A DNA stretch of 64,000 nt, taken from the NCBI RefSeq assembly GCF_033095865.1, contig NZ_AP019365.1:5615501-5679500 (forward strand). Reading direction: 5' to 3'. Shown in pieces: positions 1 to 8,580 of this stretch. The first letter of the stretch is position 1. Each line of letters begins with the position of its first letter. This stretch comes from Pseudomonas sp. KU43P (lineage in GTDB: Bacteria; Pseudomonadota; Gammaproteobacteria; Pseudomonadales; Pseudomonadaceae). The notes under the pieces were generated by a model. That model ran no database searches and was not told where the DNA came from. It saw nothing but the letters and a program-made list of their open reading frames with translations. A program made the translations under genes and the position numbers.

Positions 1-31
1 ACCGGGGTGCTGATCGGTGCATGCCTGTAGC

Positions 32-126
32 GGCCCTATCGCCGGCAAGCCGGCTCCCACTGGTACCCCACTGCACTCAGCTTCGGCGGGGTTACCTGTA
101 GGAGCCGGCTTGCCGGCGATAGGGCC
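32..126. repeat. REP pair 1 (inverted REP palindromes)
   Basis: Two oppositely oriented copies of the P. putida-type REP element (core ATCGCCGGCAAGCCGGC) separated by about 35 bases. It lies just past the 3' end of the serine acetyltransferase gene. Such pairs fold into a large cruciform or mRNA hairpin and usually sit at operon ends. Confidence 0.9.
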
Positions 127-145
127 AGCAAGGCCAGCAAAGAAC

Positions 146-1078
146 TCAGTTCTTGTCCTGGCAATCCAGCTGCAGGTTCGCCTGGGTAATGTTGCTCTCG
201 GCCGGCACACTGCGGGTCAGCCACACATTGCCGCCAATGGTCGAACCCTTGCCGATCGTGATCCGCCCCAGGATCGTCGCCCCCGCATAGATCACCACAT
301 CGTCCTCGACGATCGGGTGCCGCGCCAGGCCCTTGTGCAGCGTCCCCGACTCATCGCTGGGGAAGCGCTTGGCGCCCAAAGTCACGGCCTGGTAGATACG
401 CACACGCTCACCGATGATCGCGGTCTCACCAATCACTACACCGGTACCGTGGTCGATGAAGAAGCTCGGGCCGATCTGCGCACCGGGGTGAATGTCGATG
501 CCGGTGGCCGAATGCGCCAGCTCCGAACTGATCCGCGCCAGCAACGGCAAGCCGGCCCGGTACAGGTGATGGGCCAGGCGGTGATGGATGATCGCCAGGA
601 TGCCCGGGTAGCACAGCAGCACTTCATCGACGCTGCGTGCCGCTGGGTCGCCGTGGTAGGCCGCCAGCACGTCGGTATCGAGCATCACCCGCAGGGCCGG
701 CAGCGCCGCCGCGAAATCCTGGATCAGGCGCAGGGCCTGGGCATCCACGGTCGCCAGTTCACCCTTGCTCTGCCGTGCGGCATAACGCAGTTCGAGGCGG
801 GCCTGGGCCAGCAGCGCGGTGAGCGCAGCATCCAGGGTATGGCCGACGTAGAAGTCTTCGCTTTCCTCGCGCAGGTCCACCGGGCCCAGGCGCATCGGGA
901 ACAATGCGCCGCACAGTTGCTCGAGAATCTGGCGCATGGCTTCGCGCGACGGCAATTCTCGCCCGCCCTGCTCTCCTATGCTGCGGCCATTGCGGCTGCG
1001 CCACTGCTCACGGGCGCCGCGCAGGCCGCTGACAATACTGTGCAACTGCCAATGCGCCGAAGATGGTTGTTCGCTCAC
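146..1078 (-). CDS. epsC: Serine O-acetyltransferase (CysE/EpsC type)
   Basis: Transfers an acetyl group from acetyl-CoA to L-serine, making O-acetylserine, the carbon precursor of cysteine. The 310-residue protein has a helical N-terminal half and a C-terminal left-handed beta-helix of hexapeptide repeats. The DIHPGA turn is near residue 197 and the catalytic DHGTG motif has its histidine near 210; an IGE repeat and a TIGGNVWL coil follow. I start at a GTG preceded by AGGAGA with good spacing; an ATG 75 bases further upstream lacks a ribosome site. The gene diverges from a cystine transporter operon across 271 bases, which fits joint sulfur control. The N-terminal part is longer than in E. 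coli CysE, as in EpsC-type enzymes. Confidence 0.9.
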   Translation of the reverse strand: MSEQPSSAHWQLHSIVSGLRGAREQWRSRNGRSIGEQGGRELPSREAMRQILEQLCGALFPMRLGPVDLREESEDFYVGHTLDAALTALLAQARLELRYAARQSKGELATVDAQALRLIQDFAAALPALRVMLDTDVLAAYHGDPAARSVDEVLLCYPGILAIIHHRLAHHLYRAGLPLLARISSELAHSATGIDIHPGAQIGPSFFIDHGTGVVIGETAIIGERVRIYQAVTLGAKRFPSDESGTLHKGLARHPIVEDDVVIYAGATILGRITIGKGSTIGGNVWLTRSVPAESNITQANLQLDCQDKN

Positions 1079-1349
1079 GGTGTTCTCCTGCCAGTGGGGC
1101 AATCGGTATTTTGCAATCCACTCTACGGCAAATCCGTCCCTTGGAAAAAACAACGCTTTATTCCATCCTGCGCTAAGTCAGGCATAAGCAGCGATGACGA
1201 ACCGGGCATCGTCGCCTACCCTCAACCCTGCTTGTAGCTGAACTTTTTATTGAAAGCGCATAAGAAAATAAGTTTTTATTATTTCCTGGCCTATCAAGCC
1301 AACTCTATAGTCGCCACCCACTACTTCCACAACAAGCGCGGGGCCTGAC
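1079..1349. promoter_or_regulatory. Divergent promoter region epsC / tcyJ
   Basis: This 271-base spacer carries the promoters of both divergent units. An AT-rich stretch at 1260-1284 includes the dyad AATAA-gttt-TTATT at 1267-1280, and a TATAGT (-10-like) is at 1306-1311 ahead of tcyJ. No good -35 is visible, which suggests an activator-dependent promoter. CysB is the obvious candidate by function, but this is inference and no site was verified. Confidence 0.4.
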
Positions 1350-2144
1350 ATGTCGAAATTTGCCAAACCGCTTCTCAACGCCAGCCTGGCGATCCTGCTG
1401 GGCGCCGGGTTGCTCAGCCAGGCATTTGCCGGCGAGCAACTGAAGACCATCCAGGAAAAAGGCGTGATCAACGTCGGCCTGGAAGGCACCTACCCGCCGT
1501 TCAGCTTCCAGGATGAAAACGGCAAGCTGGCAGGCTTCGAGGTCGAGCTGTCGGAGCTGCTGGCCAAGGAGCTTGGGGTCAAGGCCAAGATCCAGCCCAC
1601 CAAGTGGGACGGCATTCTCGCTGCGCTGGAGTCCAAGCGCCTGGATGTGGTGGTCAACCAGGTCACCATCTCCGACGAGCGCAAGAAGAAGTACGACTTC
1701 TCCGAGCCCTACACCGTTTCCGGCATTCAGGCACTGGTCCTGAAGAAGAAGGCTGCCGAGCTCAACATCAAGACCGCGCAGGACTTGGCCGGCAAGAAAG
1801 TCGGCGTGGGCCTGGGCACCAACTACGAACAGTGGGTCAAGCAGGACGTACCGAAAGCCGAAGTGCGTACCTACGAGGATGACCCGAGCAAGTTCGCCGA
1901 CCTGCGCAACGGCCGCATCGACGCCATCCTGATCGACCGCCTGGCCGCGCTGGAATACGCGCAGAAAGCCAAGGACACTGAGCTTGCCGGCGATGCCTTC
2001 TCACGCCTGGAAAGCGGCGTGGCCTTGCGCAAAGGCGAACCGGAACTGCTGGAGGCCATCAACAAGGCCATCGACAAGCTCAAGGCTGATGGCACCCTGG
2101 CCAAGCTGTCCGAAAAATACTTCGGTGCCGACGTCACCAAATGA
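1350..2144 (+). CDS. tcyJ: L-cystine-binding periplasmic protein of ABC transporter
   Basis: Periplasmic solute-binding protein of the polar amino acid family 3 (FliY/TcyJ type), 264 residues. A Sec signal peptide ends near residue 27 (AFA before GEQ). The mature part shows the family pattern: a GLEGTYPPFSF start, a GFEVEL segment, a KWDGIL segment and VNQVTIS. It captures cystine and hands it to the TcyL-TcyN importer. The stop overlaps the start of tcyL (ATGA), showing an operon. Assignment to cystine rests on FliY-like sequence and on the serine acetyltransferase gene next door; another sulfur amino acid cannot be excluded. Confidence 0.88.
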   Translation: MSKFAKPLLNASLAILLGAGLLSQAFAGEQLKTIQEKGVINVGLEGTYPPFSFQDENGKLAGFEVELSELLAKELGVKAKIQPTKWDGILAALESKRLDVVVNQVTISDERKKKYDFSEPYTVSGIQALVLKKKAAELNIKTAQDLAGKKVGVGLGTNYEQWVKQDVPKAEVRTYEDDPSKFADLRNGRIDAILIDRLAALEYAQKAKDTELAGDAFSRLESGVALRKGEPELLEAINKAIDKLKADGTLAKLSEKYFGADVTK

Positions 2145-2809
2145 TCGCTGAAAGCCTGCAACTGGTAGTCGACTCCACGCCCTTCTTGCTGAAGGGCGCG
2201 GGTTATACGGTGCTGCTGAGTGTCGGCGGCATGTTCTTCGGCCTGGTGCTGGGTTTTGCCCTGGCGCTGATGCGGCTGTCGAAGATTCTGCCGCTGAACT
2301 GGCTGGCGCGGGTCTACGTGTCGTTCTTTCGCGGCACACCGCTGCTGGTGCAGCTGTTCGTCATTTACTTCGGCATGCCGCAGATCGGCATCGAGCTCGA
2401 CCCGATCCCGGCATCGCTGATCGGCCTGTCGCTGAACATGGCCGCCTACATCTGCGAGATCCTCCGTGCAGCGATCTCCTCCATCGACCGAGGCCAATGG
2501 GAAGCCGCCGCCAGCATCGGCATGACCCGTACCCAGGCCATGCGCCGGGCGATCCTGCCTCAGGCCCTGCGTACCGCGCTGCCGCCGCTGGGCAACAGCT
2601 TCATTTCGCTGGTCAAGGACACCGCCCTGGCGGCGACCATCCAGGTGCCCGAGCTGTTCCGCCAGGCGCAGCTGATTACCGCACGCACCTTCGAAGTGTT
2701 CACCATGTACCTGGCGGTGGCGGTGATCTACTGGGTGCTCTGCAGCATCCTCGCGCACTTCCAGAACCGCATGGAAGCGCGGGTCAACCAGCATGACCAG
2801 GAGCACTGA
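2141..2809 (+). CDS. tcyL: L-cystine ABC transporter permease
   Basis: Inner-membrane permease of the HisM/GlnP type, 222 residues, with about five hydrophobic segments. The FFRGTPLLVQL motif near residues 63-73 is typical of amino acid permeases. The cytoplasmic EAA loop reads EAAASIGMTRTQAMRRAILPQA. The gene overlaps tcyJ by four bases and is followed two bases later by tcyN, so the three form one translationally coupled unit. It probably works as a homodimer, since only one permease gene is present. Confidence 0.9.
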   Translation: MIAESLQLVVDSTPFLLKGAGYTVLLSVGGMFFGLVLGFALALMRLSKILPLNWLARVYVSFFRGTPLLVQLFVIYFGMPQIGIELDPIPASLIGLSLNMAAYICEILRAAISSIDRGQWEAAASIGMTRTQAMRRAILPQALRTALPPLGNSFISLVKDTALAATIQVPELFRQAQLITARTFEVFTMYLAVAVIYWVLCSILAHFQNRMEARVNQHDQEH

Positions 2810-2811
2810 AG

Positions 2812-3570
2812 ATGATTGTCGTAGAAGGCCTGACCAAGCAGTTCAAGGGCCAGACCGTGCTCAACGGCATCGATGTGACCGTGCAGCCTGGCGAAGTGGT
2901 AGCCATCATCGGCCCCAGCGGCTCGGGCAAGACCACCTTCCTGCGCTGCCTCAACTTACTGGAAACCCCGGACGCCGGGCGCATTCGCATCGGCGACATC
3001 AGCATCGATGCCAACCGCCCACTGGGTGGCCAGCAAGGGGCGATACGCCGGTTGCGCCAGCAGGCCGGCTTCGTCTTCCAGAACTTCAACCTGTTTCCCC
3101 ACCGCACGGCGCTTGAGAACGTCATCGAAGGGCCGGTGATCGTCAAAAAGACGCCCCGCGAGCAGGCCATCGAACTGGGCAAGCGCTTGCTGGCCAAGGT
3201 CGGCCTCGCCGGTAAGGAAGACGCCTACCCAAGGCGCCTGTCGGGCGGCCAGCAACAGCGGGTGGCCATTGCCCGTGCCCTGGCCATGGAGCCTGAAGTG
3301 ATCCTGTTCGACGAACCGACCTCGGCGCTCGACCCGGAGCTGGTCGGCGAAGTACTTGCGACCATCCGTGGGCTGGCGGAAGAAAAGCGCACCATGATCA
3401 TCGTCACCCACGAGATGAGTTTTGCCCGTGATGTGGCGAATCGAGTGATCTTCTTCGACAAGGGCGTGATCGTCGAGCAGGGCGAGGCCAAGGCGCTGTT
3501 CGCCAACCCCAGGGAAGAGCGGACCCGGCAGTTCTTGCGCAAATTCCTCGGGACTGCGGCTTCGGAATAA
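2812..3570 (+). CDS. tcyN: L-cystine ABC transporter ATP-binding protein
   Basis: ATPase subunit of the cystine importer, 252 residues. It shows Walker A GPSGSGKT (34-41), the Q-loop in VFQNFNLFPH, the ABC signature LSGGQQQR, Walker B VILFDEPTSALD and the switch histidine in VTHEM. The sequence is of the polar amino acid transporter type. It is the last gene of the tcyJLN operon, and a REP pair follows its stop codon at once. Confidence 0.92.
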   Translation: MIVVEGLTKQFKGQTVLNGIDVTVQPGEVVAIIGPSGSGKTTFLRCLNLLETPDAGRIRIGDISIDANRPLGGQQGAIRRLRQQAGFVFQNFNLFPHRTALENVIEGPVIVKKTPREQAIELGKRLLAKVGLAGKEDAYPRRLSGGQQQRVAIARALAMEPEVILFDEPTSALDPELVGEVLATIRGLAEEKRTMIIVTHEMSFARDVANRVIFFDKGVIVEQGEAKALFANPREERTRQFLRKFLGTAASE

Positions 3571-3576
3571 CTCACT

Positions 3577-3670
3577 GGCCCTATCGCCGGCAAGCCGGCT
3601 CCCACACGTGCACCACTGTTCTCAAGGGCAGTGGTGTTCCTGTGGAAGCCGGCTTGCCGGCGATAGGGCC
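3577..3670. repeat. REP pair 2
   Basis: Inverted pair of REP palindromes starting six bases after the tcyN stop codon. Each arm contains GCCGGCAAGCCGGC. It separates the cystine operon from the SfnB/DszA operon and may protect or end the tcyJLN message. Confidence 0.9.
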
Positions 3671-3828
3671 AGCTGCATTCAGCAAAAACCCACTTCTATA
3701 TATATTCCAAAAGGTTAGTTCATAAACATTTAATAAGCCTTTAGGGTATATAAACCGGACCACCGGACCAGCAAACGTTTGTCGCCATCAGCTGAAGCGA
3801 CGCATCCACTTTGTGAGGTTCGGTACTG
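3671..3828 (+). promoter_or_regulatory. Probable promoter region of the sfnB operon
   Basis: An AT-rich stretch at about 3690-3755 stands out from the GC-rich surroundings. It contains CATAAACATTTAATAAG and a TATATA at 3747-3752 that could serve as a -10 box. No clear TTGACA -35 or sigma-54 type GG/GC pair is evident. The layout suggests an activator-dependent sulfur-starvation promoter, by inference only. Confidence 0.35.
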
Positions 3829-5070
3829 ATGTCCACCCTGCCAGAAACCCAATTCCACAGCGACCTCGACAGCTCGCCCCTGCTGCTGCCGGCCAAGGTC
3901 CTGCGCAATGACGCCGAAGCCCTGCAGGCCGCCCGAGAACTGGCCGACGTCGCCCGTGAGCAAGCTGCTCGCCGCGACCAGCAGCGCAAGCTGCCCTGGG
4001 CCGAGATCGAACAGTTCACACGCAGCGGCCTGGGCAGCATCAGCGTGCCCAAGGCCCATGGCGGCCCCGACGTCTCGTTCGAGACCATCGCCGAGGTGTT
4101 TCGCCTCATCAGCGCCGCCGACCCGGCGCTGGGGCAGATCCCGCAGAACCAGTTCGGCCTGCTGCAACTGCTGCGCGTCGCCGCCACCGAGGCGCAACAG
4201 GCGGTGATTTTCCGCAGCGTGCTCGACGGCTGGCGCATCGGCAATGCCGGGCCAGAACGCGGCACCAAGGACACCCTGACCCTGAAGGCCCGCATCACTC
4301 GCACCGGTGACGGCTATCGCATCAGCGGTGAGAAATTCTATTCCACCGGCGCCCTGTTCGCCCATTGGGTCGCGGTCAAGGCCCTGGACGACGAAGGCCG
4401 CCAGCGCCTGGCCTTCGTCCGCCGGGGCTCGCCAGGGCTGCGTATCGTCGACGACTGGTCGGGCTTCGGCCAACGCACCACCGCCAGCGGTACTGTGCTG
4501 CTCGACCAAGTCCCGGTCGACGCGGAACTGGTGATCGACAACTGGCGCCAGCGTGACGTGCCGAATATCCAAGGCGCCGGCTCGCAGTTGGTCCAGGCCG
4601 CCATCGATGCCGGCATCGCCGAGGCGGCGATCGACGACGCCATCCATTTCGTGCGTGAGAAATCGCGGCCTTGGATCGAGGCCAAGGTAGACCGTGCCGG
4701 CGACGACCCTTATGTGATTGCCGACATCGGCCGGCTGAAACTCGAGCTGCATGCAGCCGAGGCGCTGCTACGCAAGGCTGCGCGGGTGCTCGACGAGGTC
4801 AGTGCCGCACCGATCGATGCTGCGGCGGCAGCCCGGGCCTCGATTGCGGTGGCCGAGGCCAAGGTGCTGACCACCGAGATCGCCCTGCAAGCCAGTGAAA
4901 AGCTGTTCGAGCTGGCCGGCAGCAGCGCCACACTTGCCGAATTCAACCTCGACCGCCATTGGCGCAACGCCCGCGTGCACACGCTGCATGACCCGGTGCG
5001 CTGGAAGTATCACGCGGTGGGTGCCTATTACCTCAACGGGGCCTTGCCGGCGCGGCATTCCTGGATCTGA
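3829..5070 (+). CDS. SfnB-family sulfur acquisition oxidoreductase (first copy)
   Basis: Flavin-dependent enzyme of the acyl-CoA dehydrogenase fold, DszC/SfnB branch, 413 residues. Family landmarks are the N-terminal helical domain with SVPKAHGG, ADPALGQIPQNQ, the mid-domain ISGEKFYSTGALFAHW, DDWSGFGQRTTASGTV, and the C-terminal HWRNARVHTLHDPVRWKYH. Relatives use reduced FMN to oxidise organosulfur compounds such as sulfones or sulfonates under sulfate limitation. The gene opens a run of six codirectional genes with a second SfnB, a DszA-type monooxygenase and an ABC importer. The precise substrate cannot be read from the sequence. Confidence 0.85.
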   Translation: MSTLPETQFHSDLDSSPLLLPAKVLRNDAEALQAARELADVAREQAARRDQQRKLPWAEIEQFTRSGLGSISVPKAHGGPDVSFETIAEVFRLISAADPALGQIPQNQFGLLQLLRVAATEAQQAVIFRSVLDGWRIGNAGPERGTKDTLTLKARITRTGDGYRISGEKFYSTGALFAHWVAVKALDDEGRQRLAFVRRGSPGLRIVDDWSGFGQRTTASGTVLLDQVPVDAELVIDNWRQRDVPNIQGAGSQLVQAAIDAGIAEAAIDDAIHFVREKSRPWIEAKVDRAGDDPYVIADIGRLKLELHAAEALLRKAARVLDEVSAAPIDAAAAARASIAVAEAKVLTTEIALQASEKLFELAGSSATLAEFNLDRHWRNARVHTLHDPVRWKYHAVGAYYLNGALPARHSWI

Positions 5071-5095
5071 TTTGCGGCCTTGGGGCTGCTATGCA

Positions 5096-5187
5096 GCCCA
5101 ATCGCCGGCAAGCCGGCGCCCACAGAGAGCTCACACAACCTGAGATCAGCGCTGTACCTGTGGGAGCTGGCTTGCCAGCGATTGGGC
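5096..5187. repeat. REP pair 3, between the two SfnB genes
   Basis: Inverted REP pair in the 149-base gap between two codirectional SfnB-type genes. Arms read CCCAATCGCCGGCAAGCCGGC and the slightly diverged GCTGGCTTGCCAGCGATTGGG. Unlike most pairs in this window it sits inside an apparent operon. Confidence 0.9.
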
Positions 5188-5219
5188 CGAACTGCGACCC
5201 CAAGGGCCCGGAGAACACC

Positions 5220-6401
5220 ATGACAACATCGATCATCACCAGCGACACCCAAGCCCTCACCATCGCCGAAGCGCTCGCCCAGCAACTGCGCCGCGACAGT
5301 GCCCTGCGCGACCGCGAACGGCGCCTGCCGCACGCCGAACTGGACCTGTTCACCCGCAGCGGTCTGTGGGCCATCAGCGTACCCAAGGCCTTCGGCGGCG
5401 CCGGGGTGTCCAACGTCACCCTGGCCAAGGTCATAGCGCGCATTTCCCAGGCCGACGCCTCGCTCGGGCAGATCCCGCAAAACCACTTCTACGCTCTGGA
5501 AGTGCTGCGGGTGAACGGTACATCTGCCCAGCAGCAACGCCTCTACGCCGAAGTACTGGCCGGCCAACGCTTGGGCAACGCCCTCGCCGAGCTGGGCACC
5601 AGGACCGCCCATGACCGCACTACCCGGCTGACCCGCGACGCTGGCGGCTATCGCATCAACGGCCGCAAGTTCTACGCCACCGGTGCCCTTTACGCCCAGC
5701 GCATCCCCACCTCGGTCATCGACGAGCAAGGCGTGCAGCACCTGGCCTTCGTGCCGGCCGACAGCCATGGCCTGCACGTGATCGACGACTGGAGCGGCTT
5801 CGGCCAGCGCACCACCGGCAGCGGCTCGGTGGTCTTCGACAATGTGCGGGTACGCGACGAAGACGTGGTGCCCTTCCAGTCAGCCTTCGAGCGCCCCACA
5901 CCGGTCGGCCCGCTGGCGCAGATCCTCCACGCCGCCATCGACACCGGTATCGCCCGCGCGGCCTATGAAGACGCCCTGCACTTCGTGCGCACACGCAGCC
6001 GGCCATGGGTCGATTCCGGCCTCGACAAAGCCAGCGACGACCCACTGACCCTGAAAAGCTTCGGCCACCTGAGCATTCGCCTGCACGCCGCCGAGGCCCT
6101 GCTCGAACGCGCCGGTGAATACCTCGACCGCGCCCAGGCCGACAGCAACGCCCACACCGTCGCCGCAGCCTCCATCGCCGTGGCCGAAGCCCGTGCGATC
6201 AGCACCGAAATCGCCCTCGCCGCCGGCACCACGCTGTTCGAGCTGGCCGGCAGCCAAGCCACCCTGGCCGAACACAACCTCGACCGCCATTGGCGCAACG
6301 CCCGCGTGCACACCCTGCACGACCCCGTGCGCTGGAAGTACCACGCCATCGGCAACTTCTACCTCAACGACGTAAACCCACCACGCCGGGGGACCATCTG
6401 A
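5220..6401 (+). CDS. SfnB-family sulfur acquisition oxidoreductase (second copy)
   Basis: Second DszC/SfnB-type flavoenzyme, 393 residues, clearly paralogous to the upstream copy. It shares SVPKAFGG, the DASLGQIPQNHF segment, the GRKFYATGALYAQ segment, DDWSGFGQRTTGSG and the same C-terminal HWRNARVHTLHDPVRWKYHA. I start at the ATG after CCGGAG; the longer open frame runs through the REP pair and is not real coding. Its stop shares one base with the start of the next gene (TGATG). Role: reduced-flavin dependent oxidation of an organosulfur compound, substrate unknown. Confidence 0.85.
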   Translation: MTTSIITSDTQALTIAEALAQQLRRDSALRDRERRLPHAELDLFTRSGLWAISVPKAFGGAGVSNVTLAKVIARISQADASLGQIPQNHFYALEVLRVNGTSAQQQRLYAEVLAGQRLGNALAELGTRTAHDRTTRLTRDAGGYRINGRKFYATGALYAQRIPTSVIDEQGVQHLAFVPADSHGLHVIDDWSGFGQRTTGSGSVVFDNVRVRDEDVVPFQSAFERPTPVGPLAQILHAAIDTGIARAAYEDALHFVRTRSRPWVDSGLDKASDDPLTLKSFGHLSIRLHAAEALLERAGEYLDRAQADSNAHTVAAASIAVAEARAISTEIALAAGTTLFELAGSQATLAEHNLDRHWRNARVHTLHDPVRWKYHAIGNFYLNDVNPPRRGTI

Positions 6402-7786
6402 TGGCCAAGCAAATCCTGCTCAATGCCTTCAACATGAATTGCATCGGCCATATCAACCACGGCTTGTGGACCCATCCACGGGACACCTCGACCCAATACA
6501 AGTCGCTCAACTACTGGACCGACCTGGCGCGCCTGCTCGAGCGCGGGCTGTTCGACGGGTTGTTCATCGCCGACATCGTCGGCACCTACGACATCTACGG
6601 CCAGTCGCTGGACGTGACCCTGAAGGAGTCGATCCAGCTTCCGGTCAACGACCCACTGCTGCTGGTCTCGGCGATGGCCGCAGTCACCCGCCACCTGGGT
6701 TTCGGCCTCACCGCCAACCTTACCTACGAGGCGCCGTACCTCTTCGCCCGGCGCCTGTCCACGCTCGACCACCTGAGCAACGGCCGGGTCGGCTGGAACA
6801 TCGTCACCGGCTACCTCGACAGCGCCGCCCGTGCCATGGGCCTGGAGCAGCAGCCGGAACACGACCGCCGCTACGACCAGGCCGATGAATACCTGCAGGT
6901 GCTGTACAAGCTGCTCGAAGGCAGTTGGGCGGACGATGCCGTGGTCGAGGACCGCGCACGGCGGGTATATGCCGAGCCGGAAAAGGTACGCAAGGTTCAT
7001 CACCACGGCGAGTTCTACAAGGTCGAGGGCTACCACCTGTGCGAACCTTCGCCGCAGCGCACCCCGGTGCTGTTCCAGGCCGGTAGCTCGCCACGCGGCC
7101 TGGCCTTCGCCGGCAACCATGCCGAGTGCGTGTTCATCAGCGGCCAGGACAAGGCCGCGACCCGCTCCCAGGTCGACAAGGTACGCGCCGCCGCCCAGGC
7201 CGCCGGGCGCGACCCGCAGGCCGTCAAGGTGTTCATGGGCATCACGGTGATCGTCGCCCCCACCGAACACGAGGCCCAGGCCAAGTACACCGAATACCTG
7301 CGTCATGCCAGCCCGGAAGCCGGCGTGGCGCATTTCGCCGCGTCCACCGGCATCGACTTCGCCGCCTATGGGCTGGATGAACCAATCGGCGCCAGCAAGG
7401 GCAACGCCATCCAGTCGGCTACCCGCCAGTTGCAGGATAACGCTTGGACCCGCCGCCGCCTGCTGGAGCAGCACGCCCTGGGCGGGCGCTACGTGACCTT
7501 GGTCGGCGCGCCCGATCAGGTCGCCGAACAGCTGATCGCCTGGATCGACGAAACCGGCCTGGACGGTTTCAACCTGACCCGCACCGTCACGCCGGAAAGC
7601 TTCGAAGACTTCATCGACCTGGTGGTTCCGCAACTGCAACAGCGCGGCCGCTACAAGACCGCGTACGCCGAAGGCACCCTGCGCGAAAAGCTGTTCGACA
7701 CCCGCCACCCGCACCTGCCCGCCGAGCACACCGGCTCGACCTATCGCCAAACCTCTGCCCCGACTGGAGTTGCACACCATGCTTGA
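6401..7786 (+). CDS. NtaA/SnaA/DszA-family FMNH2-dependent monooxygenase
   Basis: Bacterial luciferase-fold monooxygenase, 461 residues, of the DszA/NtaA/SnaA group. Recognisable segments are AFNMNCIGHINHGLW at the start, GLFDGLFIADIVG, the RRLSTLDHLSNGRVGWNIVTGY block and QAGSSPRGLAFA. It begins on the last base of the preceding SfnB gene, so translation is likely coupled. In this setting it should cleave a carbon-sulfur bond of a sulfone or related compound, with FMNH2 from a separate reductase. No flavin reductase gene is seen in the cluster. Confidence 0.87.
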   Translation: MAKQILLNAFNMNCIGHINHGLWTHPRDTSTQYKSLNYWTDLARLLERGLFDGLFIADIVGTYDIYGQSLDVTLKESIQLPVNDPLLLVSAMAAVTRHLGFGLTANLTYEAPYLFARRLSTLDHLSNGRVGWNIVTGYLDSAARAMGLEQQPEHDRRYDQADEYLQVLYKLLEGSWADDAVVEDRARRVYAEPEKVRKVHHHGEFYKVEGYHLCEPSPQRTPVLFQAGSSPRGLAFAGNHAECVFISGQDKAATRSQVDKVRAAAQAAGRDPQAVKVFMGITVIVAPTEHEAQAKYTEYLRHASPEAGVAHFAASTGIDFAAYGLDEPIGASKGNAIQSATRQLQDNAWTRRRLLEQHALGGRYVTLVGAPDQVAEQLIAWIDETGLDGFNLTRTVTPESFEDFIDLVVPQLQQRGRYKTAYAEGTLREKLFDTRHPHLPAEHTGSTYRQTSAPTGVAHHA

Positions 7787-8579
7787 GAAACTGTTCCGGC
7801 CCGTCGCGGCCATTGCCCTCTCTCTGGGCCTTGCCAGCGGCGCATCCGCCGCCGAACCGCTGAAGGTCGGCACCACCGCTGCCTTCGCCATCCCGCTGGA
7901 AGCCGCGGTGGAAGAAGCTCACAAGCAAGGCCTGGAAGTGAAGCTGATCGAGTTCAGCGACTGGATCGCGCCGAACGTCAGCCTCAACAGTGGCGACATC
8001 GACGTGAACTACTTCCAGCACATCCCGTTCCTGGAAAACGCCAAGGCCGCTGCCAGCTTCAACCTGGTGCCCTTCGCCCCCGGCATCATCAACAACGTCG
8101 GCCTCTACTCGAAGAAGTACAAAAGCTTCGCCGAACTGCCCGAAGGTGCCAGCGTGGCCATCGCCAACGACCCGATCAACAGTGGCCGCGGCCTGCAACT
8201 GCTGGCCAAGGCCGGGCTGATCACGCTCAAGCCGGGGGTCGGCTACAAGGCCACCGAAGACGACATCGTCGCCAACCCGAAAAAGCTGAAGATTCTCCAG
8301 GTGGAGGCCGTGCAACTGGTGCGCGCCTATGACGATGCCGACCTGGTACAGGGCTACCCCGCCTACATCCGCCTGGCCAACAGCTTCGAGGCCACCTCGG
8401 CGCTGCTGTTCGACGGCCTGGAGAACAAGGAGTACGTGATCCAGTTCGTCATCCGCCCGCAAAGCAAGAACGACCCGCGCGTGGCCAAGTTCGTCGACAT
8501 CTACCAGCACTCGCCGGCCGTGCGCGCGGCGCTGAACAAGGCCCATGGCAGCCTTTATCAAGCCGGCTGGGAAGGCTGA
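7779..8579 (+). CDS. MetQ/NlpA-family substrate-binding protein without lipobox
   Basis: Periplasmic binding protein of the MetQ/NlpA family, 266 residues. A signal peptide ends near residue 24 (ASGASA before AEP). Family signatures are KVGTTAAF, the [24 protein letters not shown] segment, the [16 protein letters not shown] segment and the [15 protein letters not shown] segment. Most relatives are lipoproteins; here there is no cysteine at the cleavage site, so the mature protein should be soluble. I start at the ATG nine bases after GGAG; a TTG just upstream is too close to it. It overlaps the monooxygenase gene by eight bases. The ligand is probably an organosulfur compound, by context. Confidence 0.85.
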   Translation: MLEKLFRPVAAIALSLGLASGASAAEPLKVGTTAAFAIPLEAAVEEAHKQGLEVKLIEFSDWIAPNVSLNSGDIDVNYFQHIPFLENAKAAASFNLVPFAPGIINNVGLYSKKYKSFAELPEGASVAIANDPINSGRGLQLLAKAGLITLKPGVGYKATEDDIVANPKKLKILQVEAVQLVRAYDDADLVQGYPAYIRLANSFEATSALLFDGLENKEYVIQFVIRPQSKNDPRVAKFVDIYQHSPAVRAALNKAHGSLYQAGWEG

Positions 8580-8580
8580 C

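Noticed and set aside
17..1237. 406-codon open frame on the plus strand across the serine acetyltransferase gene
   Set aside because: It is antisense to a clear hexapeptide-repeat enzyme, has no ribosome site, and begins in a REP element. GC-rich codon usage leaves long antisense frames open.
5091..5219. N-terminal extension of the second SfnB gene
   Set aside because: It translates the REP pair; the ATG at 5220 has GGAG upstream and a conserved start.
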